A DNA stretch of 64,000 nt from JAKQHY01 sp034429475 (GCA_034429475.1 DAOUGD010000126.1:124001-188000), one strand, 5' to 3'; positions 46,701 to 54,629 are shown, counted from the first letter of the stretch. The notes: generated from the letters alone by a model not told the origin. Numbers and translations: made by a program.

Positions 46701-49700
46701 GTGCGCTTTTTGCAGGAAGTGGTCGCGTTCCTCAACGCTACTGAGAATCTCGTTTACGCTCTGGATGACTTTGTGGTCCGGTTGGACGCGCTGTTTCCGC
46801 TGGATGCGTTGCTGCTGGCCGGCTACGATGCGCGGGATGGCGTCTCACAGGTGTTGGGGGTGGGAAAAGCCGTGGGAACCAACGAGGTCGGCGCCTGGTT
46901 AAATCGGAGCCTGCCGGCCACCAGCGGCGCGAGTTGGGTCGCGCAAGAGAATCAACCCTGGATCGTCCAGGACCTGCAAGCGATGCCGCGCTTCCCGGAG
47001 GATGCGGAGTGGCTGGAACAGGGCATGGTCTCGCAAGCCATCCTGCCGCTGCGCTTGGGGTATCGCGCGCTGGGAACGCTGCACATGGTCAGCCGCACCG
47101 CCGAGGCCTTCTCGCGCGCCGACCTGACGCCAATCCTGGAACAAGTCGCGGCCCAGGTCGCCTCCGCGATGGAGCGCGCCAGCCTGTTGCGGCAGGCGCA
47201 GGACAGCGCGGGCGAGTCGCGGCGGCTGTATGAAGCGACCAGCACGCTGGGTAAAGCAACCTCTTACGAGACGTTGCTGCGCGCTATCATTGAGCATACC
47301 ATCCTGGGCGAATCGGCGCGGGGTGAAATCCGGCTATTTGTCCCTGACCCGGAGACCGGCGCGACGCACGACCGCGTGGAGACGGTGACGGCGTGGAGCA
47401 ACGATCCCAAACTGAAACCCGTCACAATCGGTGAGCGGATCCACATCTCGGAGCTGCCGATTTTGGCGCAGGTGGGGGATGAGGTCTTTGTGGTCAAGGA
47501 TGTGGGGACAGATCATCGTTTGGAGGATGCGTCCCGCGCGGCGTATCTCCAGCAGGGGGTGCAGTCACTCATCGTCGGCCAGTTCTTGATCGGCGGCATC
47601 GTTAGCGGCGAGCGCATCGGGTTCTTCCAGTTCGAGTTCTCTGAAAAATTTGAGCCTACGGAGCAGGACGTCCGGCTCTACAACAGCATCCTCGTGCAGG
47701 CGGCGGTGGTGATCTCCAACCTTCAACTGCTCCAACGGTCGGTGAATCAGACCGAGCAATTGAGCGCGGCGGTAGACCTGGCGAACGTCACCACCGCTAT
47801 TTCGGATCGCGAACAATTGTTGCAGGACTCTGTGAACTTCTTTCAGAGTCGCTTTAATCTGTACTTTGCCGGCATTTATTTGCTGGACAGCGATGGAGTA
47901 TGGGCGGTATTGGGCGCCGGGAGCGGCGAAGCGGGCGACAAGCTGTTGCGGATGGGGCACCGGTTGCGGGTGAGCAGCGAGACGCTGGAAGGGTGGTGCG
48001 CGGCGCGCGCGCTGCGCCGCGTGGCGTTGGACGTGGCGCGCGACCCCCTGTATTTTGCCAACCCCCTGTTGCCGGATACCCATTCGGCCATCGCCTTCCC
48101 GTTGATCAGCCGGGGGCAGACGATTGGCGTGTTGAGCATCCACAGCCAGCGCCGGTTTGCCTTCACGCAGGAAGAAATTTCGACCCTGGACTTGATGGCG
48201 ACCCAGTTAGCCAACGTGATTGAAAGCGCAAACCTCTACGAACGCTCCCAGGGTTCGCTGGCGGAAACACGGATGTTGTACCGGATTTCACAGCAGATCA
48301 CCGACGCCAGCGCGGTGGAACAGGTGTTGCAAGCGGCCGTAGAAGGTATCTCACAGCGGGAAGAGCCGGACTGGATATCGGCTGGTCTGTTTACACCCAG
48401 CCGCAGCCCCACCGAATTGCGCCTGACGGTCAACCGTGACCGGGATCAGACGGAAATCCCGGTGCGGGCTTTGCCGTTGGCTGAAATGCGGCTGTTCCTG
48501 GACGTGTTGAACAACGACGGACGTTTCGTGACCCCCGACGTGACCCAGGAACCTATCGTGGACGAGTTCGTGCGGAACTTCTTCGGCGGCTTGCGACTGC
48601 GAGCGACGGCGGTGTTCCCGTTGGCCGTGCGCGACGTACAGTATGGGTTGCTGTTGATCCATAGTTGGAAAGCGCGTGAGTTCTCCACCGCCGAGCTGCG
48701 GTTCTACGAGGGCGTGGCGCGGCAGACTTCGGTGGCGCTGCAAAACATCAGCCTGATCGCCGACACGAAGGAAGAGGCCGATCGGCGCGCCTTCCTCAAC
48801 CAGGTGCTACAGACGGCGAGCACTGAGTTGGAGCCGACGTCGTTGATGCGCAACGTGGGGCAGGTTATTGCGGCGTGGTTGCACATGCCGGTGCTGATGT
48901 GGCGGTGGGATGGACGCTTTATCAGCCCGGTGGGCGTGCTGGACGGTGAAGGGCTGCTGCTCAACGCCGACCGGGAACCCGCCACCTTCGTGCCGAGCGA
49001 ATTTCCGGCGATCTACCAGGTAGTGCACGAGCGCGAAACGACCTACATTGATTTCAGTGGGCGCAAGGACAGTTTGATGCTCAGTTTCACGGCCGGCTTG
49101 AAGTCGCCGCTGGTGGAGGCGTATGCGGTCCGTCTGGCCGTGCGCGACGCCGTGTTTGGGGTGTTGATGGTGGGCCGGCAGGAAGGGCAGCCGCCGATTG
49201 ATGAAAAAGTGCGGGAGACGATCAACACCGCTGGCATTAACATCAGCGTGGCCCTGGAGACGGCCGGACTGTATCAGGATGCGCAGGGCACTGCCGAGAA
49301 GCTCAAGGAAGTGGATCGGCTCAAAAGCGAATTCCTGGCCAATATGTCCCACGAGCTGCGCACCCCGTTGAATTCGATCATCGGCTTCTCGCGCGTGATC
49401 CTCAAGGGCATTGACGGCCCGCTCACGGACATGCAGAAGACCGACCTCACCGCCATTTTCGAGAGCGGCACCCAGTTGTTGAATTTGATCAACGACATCC
49501 TCGACATCTCCAAGATTGAGGCCGGCAAAATGGAGTTTGCCTTTGAGCCGACCGACCTCAAAGAGTTGATCAAGAGCGTGATGTTGGTGTCGAAGGCGTT
49601 GGTGAAGGATAAAAGTGTGGAATTGTTGACGGACGTACCGCCCGATTTACCCTCGGTGCTGGCCGATACCCGCCGCATCCGCCAGGTCATCACGAACTTG

Positions 49701-50828
49701 ATGAGCAATGCGGCCAAATTCACCGACCAGGGCTACATCAAGATCTCCGCCACGTATGACAATTACCAGGTGATTGTCAGCGTCCAGGATACCGGTATCG
49801 GTATCCCCCAGCACCGGTTTGCCGCAGTGTTCGAGCGCTTCGAGCAGGTGGATTCGTCTTCGACGCGCAAATATGGCGGCACCGGCATAGGAATGCCATT
49901 GAGCCTGGAGTTTATCAAGGCGCATGGCGGCGACCTCTGGCTGGATAGTAAGGTCGGGGAAGGGTCAACCTTCTTCTTCTCCCTGCCGCTTGGTGGGCCG
50001 CAATCCAGAGTTGTGGCGCCTGAGGAGGTGGAAGAAAAGCGGGAGAAGAGTCCAACGTCGCGGATTATCCTGGCGGTGGACGACGACGAGGCCGTTATCA
50101 CCATCCTGCGCCGTTATCTGGAAAAGCAGGGGTACATCGTCTTTGGTCTGACGGACAGTGGCCGGGTGATGACCGAAGCGCGCCGCCTGAAACCTTACGC
50201 CATCACCCTGGATGTGTTGATGCCGGGTAAGGACGGCTGGGAGGTCATCGCCGAATTGCAGTCTGAGTTGGAAACCCGCGAAATTCCGGTGATCGTCTGC
50301 TCAATCAAGAGCGACGACGTCGAAAAAGGCTTCAGCATGGGAGCCAGCGACTACCTGATCAAACCCATCAACGAGCAAGACCTGTTGGACGCGCTGACCC
50401 GGCTAGATCAACCGGCCGGCGAGGGATACATCCTGGTTGTGGACGACAACGTGGACGACCGCAAACTCCTGCACCGCATCCTCACCAACGCCGGCTATCA
50501 GGTGCGTGAGGCGGTCGGCGGCGCGGACGCCATCTCCCGCATTCACGCCGACCCGCCCTCTCTAATCGTCCTGGACTTGATGATGCCCGACGTGGATGGC
50601 TTTGCGGTGCTGGAAAATTTAAAGGCCAACAGCACCACGCAGCGTATCCCGGTGGTGGTCGTCACCGCCAAAGAGTTGACGAGCGAGGAGCGCGAGCGTT
50701 TGCAGAAGCGGGTGGAGGCGTTGTTGCAAAAGGGCCTCTACGATCAGGATCAACTGCTCCGCGATGTGGCCGCCGTGTTGGAATCTGTCAAGAAAAACGG
50801 ACGACAGCGCGCTGTGGCAGCAAGTTAA
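43722..50828 (+). CDS. Giant hybrid histidine kinase: PAS, ~9 GAF, HisKA, HATPase_c, REC, REC
   Basis: ATG 43722 is chosen because AGGAGG (43707-43712) lies 9 bases upstream; ATG 43716 and GTG 43704 are also in frame. The 2368-residue product is cytosolic. PAS 34-150; GAF-type domains at about 192-335, 364-500 (LYYVGIFLVDRE), 516-680, 693-850 (LYYAGIFLLDD), a shortened one 863-972, 994-1156, 1166-1340, 1350-1506 (LYFAGIYLLDS), 1517-1680 and 1689-1853. HisKA has FLANMSHELRTPLNSI with phospho-acceptor His1877. HATPase shows the N box (NLMSNAAKF), G1 (DTGIGI) and G2 (KYGGTGIGM). REC1 has DDDE, Asp2164 and LIKP; REC2 has VDDN, Asp2285 and a Lys in LLQKGLY. It is the only catalytic signalling protein of the run and the only one without the common tail. 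No cognate response regulator with an output domain is seen. Confidence 0.92.
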   Translation: MSAKAKDKKLPSEELPGPPQTLAAWGQESGLDSFHWLQSLLDAIPAPVFYKDTAGVYRGCNRAFADLVLGMPREEIVGHTVYDFPQAIPPEVAVVYHARDLDLIRNPGTQRYEAPTRYADGVEHRVTFHKATIHDKEGHVVGMVGIILDVTDHWYAEAQGEELLHQTQNALAEAEALYQFSSLVGGIADLPGLLQMVVKQSVELLHADWANVALFDVESRHVTHYVQGGSHVSEAEPPSFEVLWEGARGWALREQRPVLLPQGRPAAQEDEAAYQARQAQAMGGCIASPLHYQDVVLGVVTAINAPGGDDFTQKDMELMTAMANQVAVVVYNMHIFAELQRRAERMEAAAAVAEAAASILGLDELLPMAVDLIKEKFHLYYVGIFLVDRERNRVDLRAGTGEPGRIMLANHHGFEIGSSSMIGQCVARGVPQIPERIEAAVRYVNPLLPDSTAEIALPLIGRGQIIGAMTIQSDTARSFSHTDITVLQTMAGQIATAIQNARVFDEAQSSLAETQALYKVSQGVNQAQSIEDLVQAVADVAEFLEMDAASVRLFTQWDENDHPLMLDAYLVTLTETGRDYHCMPKLTFDPELLELFAAEPQRIFVCDDVTASDVPLPDSVRATMTGGGYRSVISAALFAANRLLGQLSWLGHQPARHVSERFLEVIVRTVVDQVGGAMYTRYLIEQNERRAQRLQTAAEVSRAASSIVDQDQLLFQAVELIRERFTLYYAGIFLLDDSRRWAVLRAGTGDAGRTMLQAGHRLEVGGKSMIGRCVATGTADIQLDVGRAAVRFNNPNLPQTRSEMALPLASRGEVIGAMTIQSTEVAAYSPSDITILQTMADQLANAIINARLIAESEARYQEVQRLQSRYTVEMLDRYVAEEGALGYRYDLEQIVPLSPHEVVESLPETWSQAAPLVPTEGGDGASLISPLELKGEPVGLLRFEEPGGTPQFSEDDLAVLEAVRDQISLALENRLLLDQSQNALRETRRREQQVRFLQEVVAFLNATENLVYALDDFVVRLDALFPLDALLLAGYDARDGVSQVLGVGKAVGTNEVGAWLNRSLPATSGASWVAQENQPWIVQDLQAMPRFPEDAEWLEQGMVSQAILPLRLGYRALGTLHMVSRTAEAFSRADLTPILEQVAAQVASAMERASLLRQAQDSAGESRRLYEATSTLGKATSYETLLRAIIEHTILGESARGEIRLFVPDPETGATHDRVETVTAWSNDPKLKPVTIGERIHISELPILAQVGDEVFVVKDVGTDHRLEDASRAAYLQQGVQSLIVGQFLIGGIVSGERIGFFQFEFSEKFEPTEQDVRLYNSILVQAAVVISNLQLLQRSVNQTEQLSAAVDLANVTTAISDREQLLQDSVNFFQSRFNLYFAGIYLLDSDGVWAVLGAGSGEAGDKLLRMGHRLRVSSETLEGWCAARALRRVALDVARDPLYFANPLLPDTHSAIAFPLISRGQTIGVLSIHSQRRFAFTQEEISTLDLMATQLANVIESANLYERSQGSLAETRMLYRISQQITDASAVEQVLQAAVEGISQREEPDWISAGLFTPSRSPTELRLTVNRDRDQTEIPVRALPLAEMRLFLDVLNNDGRFVTPDVTQEPIVDEFVRNFFGGLRLRATAVFPLAVRDVQYGLLLIHSWKAREFSTAELRFYEGVARQTSVALQNISLIADTKEEADRRAFLNQVLQTASTELEPTSLMRNVGQVIAAWLHMPVLMWRWDGRFISPVGVLDGEGLLLNADREPATFVPSEFPAIYQVVHERETTYIDFSGRKDSLMLSFTAGLKSPLVEAYAVRLAVRDAVFGVLMVGRQEGQPPIDEKVRETINTAGINISVALETAGLYQDAQGTAEKLKEVDRLKSEFLANMSHELRTPLNSIIGFSRVILKGIDGPLTDMQKTDLTAIFESGTQLLNLINDILDISKIEAGKMEFAFEPTDLKELIKSVMLVSKALVKDKSVELLTDVPPDLPSVLADTRRIRQVITNLMSNAAKFTDQGYIKISATYDNYQVIVSVQDTGIGIPQHRFAAVFERFEQVDSSSTRKYGGTGIGMPLSLEFIKAHGGDLWLDSKVGEGSTFFFSLPLGGPQSRVVAPEEVEEKREKSPTSRIILAVDDDEAVITILRRYLEKQGYIVFGLTDSGRVMTEARRLKPYAITLDVLMPGKDGWEVIAELQSELETREIPVIVCSIKSDDVEKGFSMGASDYLIKPINEQDLLDALTRLDQPAGEGYILVVDDNVDDRKLLHRILTNAGYQVREAVGGADAISRIHADPPSLIVLDLMMPDVDGFAVLENLKANSTTQRIPVVVVTAKELTSEERERLQKRVEALLQKGLYDQDQLLRDVAAVLESVKKNGRQRAVAAS

Positions 50829-50845
50829 CCTTGCGGATGGGTGGT

Positions 50846-50873
50846 TTGACAGTTTAAGTCTACGGTGTACAAT
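50846..50873 (+). promoter_or_regulatory. Sigma-70-type promoter of the ferredoxin gene
   Basis: TTGACA (50846-50851), 16-base spacer, TACAAT (50868-50873). Transcription would start near 50880, giving a leader of about 57 bases with AGGAGG at 50925-50930. It lies 18 bases after the kinase stop codon. Confidence 0.8.
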
Positions 50874-50936
50874 GGTTTTTGTTAGCTGGATCAGCGTTTT
50901 TACCCTATTTCTATTACTTTGATCAGGAGGTTACTC

Positions 50937-51197
50937 ATGGCTTATGTGATTACTGCTCTGTGTGAGCGCGCCGGTTTGTGCGTGGATGTCTGCCCCACCG
51001 ATTCGATTCATTTCGTGGCCGATAACCCCAAGTGGCCCACCTACTACATCAACCCCGACACCTGCATTAGCTGCGGCGCGTGCGCTGCCGAATGTCCCAA
51101 CGAAGCCATCTTCGACGAAGGGGACGTAGAGGATACGGCGGCGATCGCGGCCAATGCCGATTTCTTCACCAAGGGGCCGGGCAAAGACCTGGTTTAG
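50937..51197 (+). CDS. Seven-iron-type ferredoxin ([3Fe-4S]/[4Fe-4S])
   Basis: ATG 50937 is placed 6 bases after AGGAGG; a start at 50919 is in frame but lacks a site. The 86-residue protein begins MAYVITALCERAGLCVDVCP, i.e. C9-x5-C15-x3-C19-P in place of the CxxCxxCxxxCP of 8Fe ferredoxins. The second motif CISCGACAAECP is complete. By analogy with the Azotobacter and Thermus 7Fe ferredoxins, C9, C15 and the last Cys would hold a [3Fe-4S] cluster, and C19 with the first three Cys of motif two a [4Fe-4S] cluster. Small, acidic and soluble; an electron carrier whose partner is not shown by context. Confidence 0.9.
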   Translation: MAYVITALCERAGLCVDVCPTDSIHFVADNPKWPTYYINPDTCISCGACAAECPNEAIFDEGDVEDTAAIAANADFFTKGPGKDLV

Positions 51198-51227
51198 GCG
51201 CGTAGCTGCGTATATCTTTTGTAATAC

Positions 51228-51257
51228 AAAAAGGCCGACACTTGTGTCGGCCTTTTT
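51228..51257. terminator. Bidirectional intrinsic terminator
   Basis: aaaaaggccgacac (51228-51241) pairs with gtgtcggccttttt (51244-51257). The stem has a U-run on either strand and sits between the convergent ends of the ferredoxin (+) and the PHP gene (-). Confidence 0.92.
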
Positions 51258-51305
51258 GTGTTGGCAGGGAAAGGTTTTGCGGCGGCTGGGGCGCGCCGAC
51301 AGAGA

Positions 51306-52367
51306 TCATAGGATGTAGATCGGGCTGGAAAAAATCCAACCGACTTTGCGCCCCCAGAAACGCCGGTACACCTCAACGCGGTAGACACCCGGATCAACCA
51401 AAAGGTGTTGCAGGTAAGTTCCATGACGGCGCAGGACGCGCTTGCCGTTGCGCAGCAGGTGAATGTCGCCGGGCGCCGGCAGCGTAATTTCGAAGGCGAT
51501 CGCGCCCAACCGTCGCAACTCTTCTCCCACGGTGGCCTGCGCCGTGCCGCTGCGGGCCACAAAGCGAAACCCGCGCGTGGAGTGGGGGAGGTCGTACCCC
51601 ACCCAGGTGCGCCCGGTGCGCAGCGCCTCGTAAAGCAGGGCCTTGTCGTGCGCCACTTCCCCGGTCAAGGCGCCCTGCGTCAGCACGTGCGTGTTCACAC
51701 AGCGAAACAGATAGGCGTAGGGGAATAACTGCCGGGTAACCGGCCCCCAGTGATAGACGGTGGCGTGGGCGTCGGAATTACCCAGGACGGCCAGCTTGCG
51801 GCCCTGGTTGAGCAGCTCATCCCACAGCCGCAACGTAGCGCGAAAAGGGCCGGTGATGCCCCAGGCCGGCTGCAAGCCGTAGATCAACGCCGCCGGTTTG
51901 CACCACGCCAGGCTTTTGAACTCCGACATATAATTCCACAGCTCCAACCCGCTGACCCCCTCGACCGGCCAATCGGCCCAGGGAATGGCGGCCAGTTCCG
52001 GGCCGAGCGGGCTGGCTTTTTCGATAGGGTGCGCCAGATAACAGAAGCCGCCGCGCGCCAGAGCTGTCTGAATCAACGTGTGGCTGCTGCCGAAGCTGTA
52101 AGGCGACAGCTCCTGGGAGCTGTTGTAGACCAGCAGGTGGCTGGCCTGGGGGCGGCGGCGCGCGTTGTGGACTTCCTCGCCGACCAACAGTAGCACGCGC
52201 CCATAATAGGCTTCCAACCCTTCGGGCCGGACGTTGTGATCCGTCACGATGACGAAATTTAACCCTGCCTGGGCCGCTGCCTCGACGATGGCTTGGTGGG
52301 GCGACTGTCCATCCGAATACACGGAGTGGGTGTGTAGGTTTCCGGCATACTCGCGGTAGTCTTGCAT
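51306..52367 (-). CDS. PHP-domain metal-dependent phosphoesterase
   Basis: Protein of 353 residues. PHP metal motifs are intact: GNLHTHSVYSDG near the N-terminus (HxH), IVTDHN, LLVGEEVH, CYLAHP and LGNSDAHA. The family hydrolyses phosphate esters using two or three metal ions. The C-terminal 100 residues (FRFVARSGTAQATVGEEL, IHLLRNGKRVLRRHG, GVYRVEVYRRFWGR) look like a small beta-sandwich often found after stand-alone PHP domains and possibly substrate-binding. The substrate is unknown. It is divergent from a PolX-type gene that also has a PHP domain. The promoter lies so close to ATG that the message is probably leaderless. Confidence 0.87.
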   Translation of the reverse strand: MQDYREYAGNLHTHSVYSDGQSPHQAIVEAAAQAGLNFVIVTDHNVRPEGLEAYYGRVLLLVGEEVHNARRRPQASHLLVYNSSQELSPYSFGSSHTLIQTALARGGFCYLAHPIEKASPLGPELAAIPWADWPVEGVSGLELWNYMSEFKSLAWCKPAALIYGLQPAWGITGPFRATLRLWDELLNQGRKLAVLGNSDAHATVYHWGPVTRQLFPYAYLFRCVNTHVLTQGALTGEVAHDKALLYEALRTGRTWVGYDLPHSTRGFRFVARSGTAQATVGEELRRLGAIAFEITLPAPGDIHLLRNGKRVLRRHGTYLQHLLVDPGVYRVEVYRRFWGRKVGWIFSSPIYIL

Positions 52368-52376
52368 ATCGCTGCG

Positions 52377-52404
52377 ATTGTAGGGGCAAAGAGAGAATTG
52401 TCAA
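52377..52404 (-). promoter_or_regulatory. Promoter of the PHP gene (probably leaderless transcript)
   Basis: On the minus strand TTGACA (52404-52399), 16-base spacer, TACAAT (52382-52377). Only 9 bases separate the -10 box from the ATG at 52367, and no Shine-Dalgarno sequence is present. Confidence 0.78.
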
Positions 52405-52470
52405 ACCATCAAGAAATATTTGTTTCAGTTGTAAAAACCGAGCTTTGTAGTTCGTTTCTGTTGTGAAAAT

Positions 52471-52499
52471 TTGCCCCTTCTCTCAAAACCACCTATAAT
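52471..52499 (+). promoter_or_regulatory. Promoter of the PolX-type gene
   Basis: TTGCCC (52471-52476), 17-base spacer, TATAAT (52494-52499). The predicted leader to ATG 52672 is about 165 bases; it holds a small ATGGT-CAGC-ACCAT stem and GAGGAGG just ahead of the start, but no riboswitch that I recognise. The rest of the 304-base divergent gap is unremarkable. Confidence 0.72.
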
Positions 52500-52671
52500 G
52501 AGGGTAATAATCCGCCATGGCAATGATCCCCTGAGTGTTTTATGAGATGGGATGAGGCTGGAGCGGCGCCACCCTGAATCCTCATAGCCCCGTGGGTTGT
52601 CGGGACATTGACATGGTCAGCACCATAACTCGTCGTAAGGTTGCAGGTCTCAGTAGTGAGAGGAGGCAGAG

Positions 52672-54429
52672 ATGAGTGAGCAGCAGAACGCCTTGGCCGG
52701 CATTTTTGAGACGATGGCGAATGTGTTGGAGCTGCAAGGGGAGAACCCCCATCGTACCCAGGCTTATCGGCGGGCCGCCGAGAGTCTGCGCGCGTTGGCA
52801 GAACCCCTGGAACAAGTCTGGCGCGAGAACCGGTTGAAAGCAATACCGGGAGTGGGCGATATTCTGGCGGCCAAGATCACGGAATATCTGCAAACAGGCG
52901 CCATCGCGGCCTATACTCGCCTGTTGGATCAGGTCCCCGTAGAACTGTTGGAATTGCTGGAAATTCCCGATGTCGGCCCCCGGCGCGCCAAACTTTTTTG
53001 GAACACTCTGGGAATTATCTCCGTTGACGACCTGGAATTAGCGATCATCGCCGGACAATTGCGCCAAATCAAGGGCGTCGGCGCGCGGATGGAGCAAAAG
53101 TTGTTGGAAAACATCCGCGCCTGGCGACGGCAAAGTACCGGGCGCATCCCGCTGGGCGTCGCCTGGCCGCTGCTCCAGGACATCTGCCGGGCATTGCGTG
53201 ACATCCCCGGTGTTTTCCACGCCGAACCGGCCGGCAGTTTGCGCCGGATGCGCGAGACGGTAGGGGCCGTGGAGTTGTTGGTGGCGACGGAAGATCCCAT
53301 CACGGTGATGGGGTGCTTTTGTAACCTGCCGCTCGTAGAAACCGTGTTGCTCAGCAACCCGGCGAAGACTTCGGTGCGCACGGCGGATGGCATTCAGGTG
53401 GATTTGCGTGTGTTGCCGCCGGAGCGATGGGGCTCCGGCTTGCAGTTCTTTACCGGCAGTCAGGCGCATAACATCCACATTCGGAACCTGGCGCAGCAGC
53501 AGGGATTGACGCTGAACGAGTATGGCTTCCGCCGGGACAACGGCTCCGAGATCGTCTGCGCCGGGGAAGAGGCGGTGTACGCCACGCTGGGGCTGCCCTG
53601 GATTCCGCCGGAACTGCGCGAAGATCGGGGCGAGATTGAGGCCGCACAGGAAGGCCGCCTGCCGCGTCTGGTGGAGCGCGGCGACTTGTTGGGGGATTTC
53701 CAGTGTCACACCGATTATTCCAACGGTGAGCACGGGCTGGCAGAGATGGCGGTGGCGGCGCGCCAGGTCGGCCTGCGATACATAATCGTTGCCGATCACA
53801 CGAACGGAACGGCCTGTAGCAATGGTCTGACGCCTGGCGCGCTGGACGACTTCCTGGCCGACGTCGCCCGCGTCAACGCGCGGTTTGACCGGGGGGCGTC
53901 TATCGAGCCGGAGTTCCGCGTGTTTGCCGGGGCCGAAGTGAACATTCAGGCCGATGGGACGCTGGATTGGCCGGACGCCGCGCTGGCGCGTCTGGATTTT
54001 GTGGTGGCGTCGGTGCATACCGACCTGGGTTTACCGTGCGACCAGATGACGCAGCGCCTCCTCACCGCGATGCAGAATCCCCACGTGGATTTGATCGGAC
54101 ATCCCCTGAACCGCCTGTTGGGTCTGCGTCACCGCGTGGATTTGGACGTTGACGCCGTATTTCGCGTGGCTGCGGCGCGTGGGGTGGCGTTAGAAATCAA
54201 CGCCTGGCCGCAACGCCTCGACTTGAATGATATTTATGTGCGCCGCGCCCTGGAGTTGGGTGTCACCCTGGCGATCAGCTCCGACGCCCACGACCGGGAT
54301 GGGTTTGCCGTGTTGGACTTCGGCATGGCGATGGCCCGGCGGGGGTGGGCCGGGCCGCAGCACTTGCTCAACGCGCGCCCGGCTGCCGAAATTACCCGCT
54401 GGCGTCAAGCTCGGATGCGGCAGGGATAG
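52672..54429 (+). CDS. polX: PolX-family protein (HhH, polymerase X fold, PHP) with altered active sites
   Basis: Protein of 585 residues, normal for bacterial PolX. Residues 1-150: helical N-domain and two helix-hairpin-helix motifs (AIPGVGDILAAKI, IPDVGPRRAKLFW). The polymerase palm has GSLRRMRETVGAVELLVAT where the family has a D-x-D pair after the RRxxET; here it is A-V-E, so two of three catalytic carboxylates are changed (the third, in IQVDLRV, remains). The PHP domain (about 340-575) begins GDFQCHTDYSNG, with the first His of HxH replaced by Gln, while VADHT, GAEVNI, VASVHTD, LIGHPLNRLLG and SSDAHD are kept. Polymerase activity is probably lost and nuclease activity uncertain. Usual role: gap-filling and 3'-5' exonuclease in base-excision repair. 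GAGGAGG precedes ATG. Confidence 0.88.
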   Translation: MSEQQNALAGIFETMANVLELQGENPHRTQAYRRAAESLRALAEPLEQVWRENRLKAIPGVGDILAAKITEYLQTGAIAAYTRLLDQVPVELLELLEIPDVGPRRAKLFWNTLGIISVDDLELAIIAGQLRQIKGVGARMEQKLLENIRAWRRQSTGRIPLGVAWPLLQDICRALRDIPGVFHAEPAGSLRRMRETVGAVELLVATEDPITVMGCFCNLPLVETVLLSNPAKTSVRTADGIQVDLRVLPPERWGSGLQFFTGSQAHNIHIRNLAQQQGLTLNEYGFRRDNGSEIVCAGEEAVYATLGLPWIPPELREDRGEIEAAQEGRLPRLVERGDLLGDFQCHTDYSNGEHGLAEMAVAARQVGLRYIIVADHTNGTACSNGLTPGALDDFLADVARVNARFDRGASIEPEFRVFAGAEVNIQADGTLDWPDAALARLDFVVASVHTDLGLPCDQMTQRLLTAMQNPHVDLIGHPLNRLLGLRHRVDLDVDAVFRVAAARGVALEINAWPQRLDLNDIYVRRALELGVTLAISSDAHDRDGFAVLDFGMAMARRGWAGPQHLLNARPAAEITRWRQARMRQG

Positions 54430-54433
54430 AATG

Positions 54434-54442
54434 TGGTAAAAT
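54434..54442 (+). promoter_or_regulatory. Extended -10 promoter candidate ahead of the ROK gene
   Basis: TGgTAAAAT (TG at 54434-54435, -10 at 54437-54442) just past the PolX stop, without a recognisable -35. A transcript from it would have a leader of about 180 bases that includes the hairpin at 54502-54539. Confidence 0.4.
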
Positions 54443-54501
54443 TACAGCCATTTGGTCATTGACTGCCGCGTATAGTCGCGGCGCACGGTGGGAGATAGAG
54501 G

Positions 54502-54547
54502 GCTTTTGCTTGTTGAGCGCAGCTTGGCAATGCAAAAGCTTTCTTTT
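54502..54547 (+). terminator. Hairpin plus U-run: terminator or attenuator
   Basis: gcttttgc (54502-54509) pairs with gcaaaagc (54532-54539), followed by tttctttt. The loop is long (22 bases). It can end the PolX transcript, or attenuate a transcript from the -10 candidate at 54434. Confidence 0.5.
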
Positions 54548-54629
54548 AATCGGCTTTCGGGCTGCGATTGTGATCCAGATAAGCTTCATAGGCAGTCTCA
54601 GGTAGGGCAGGGTGGATTGGGAGGTAGGA

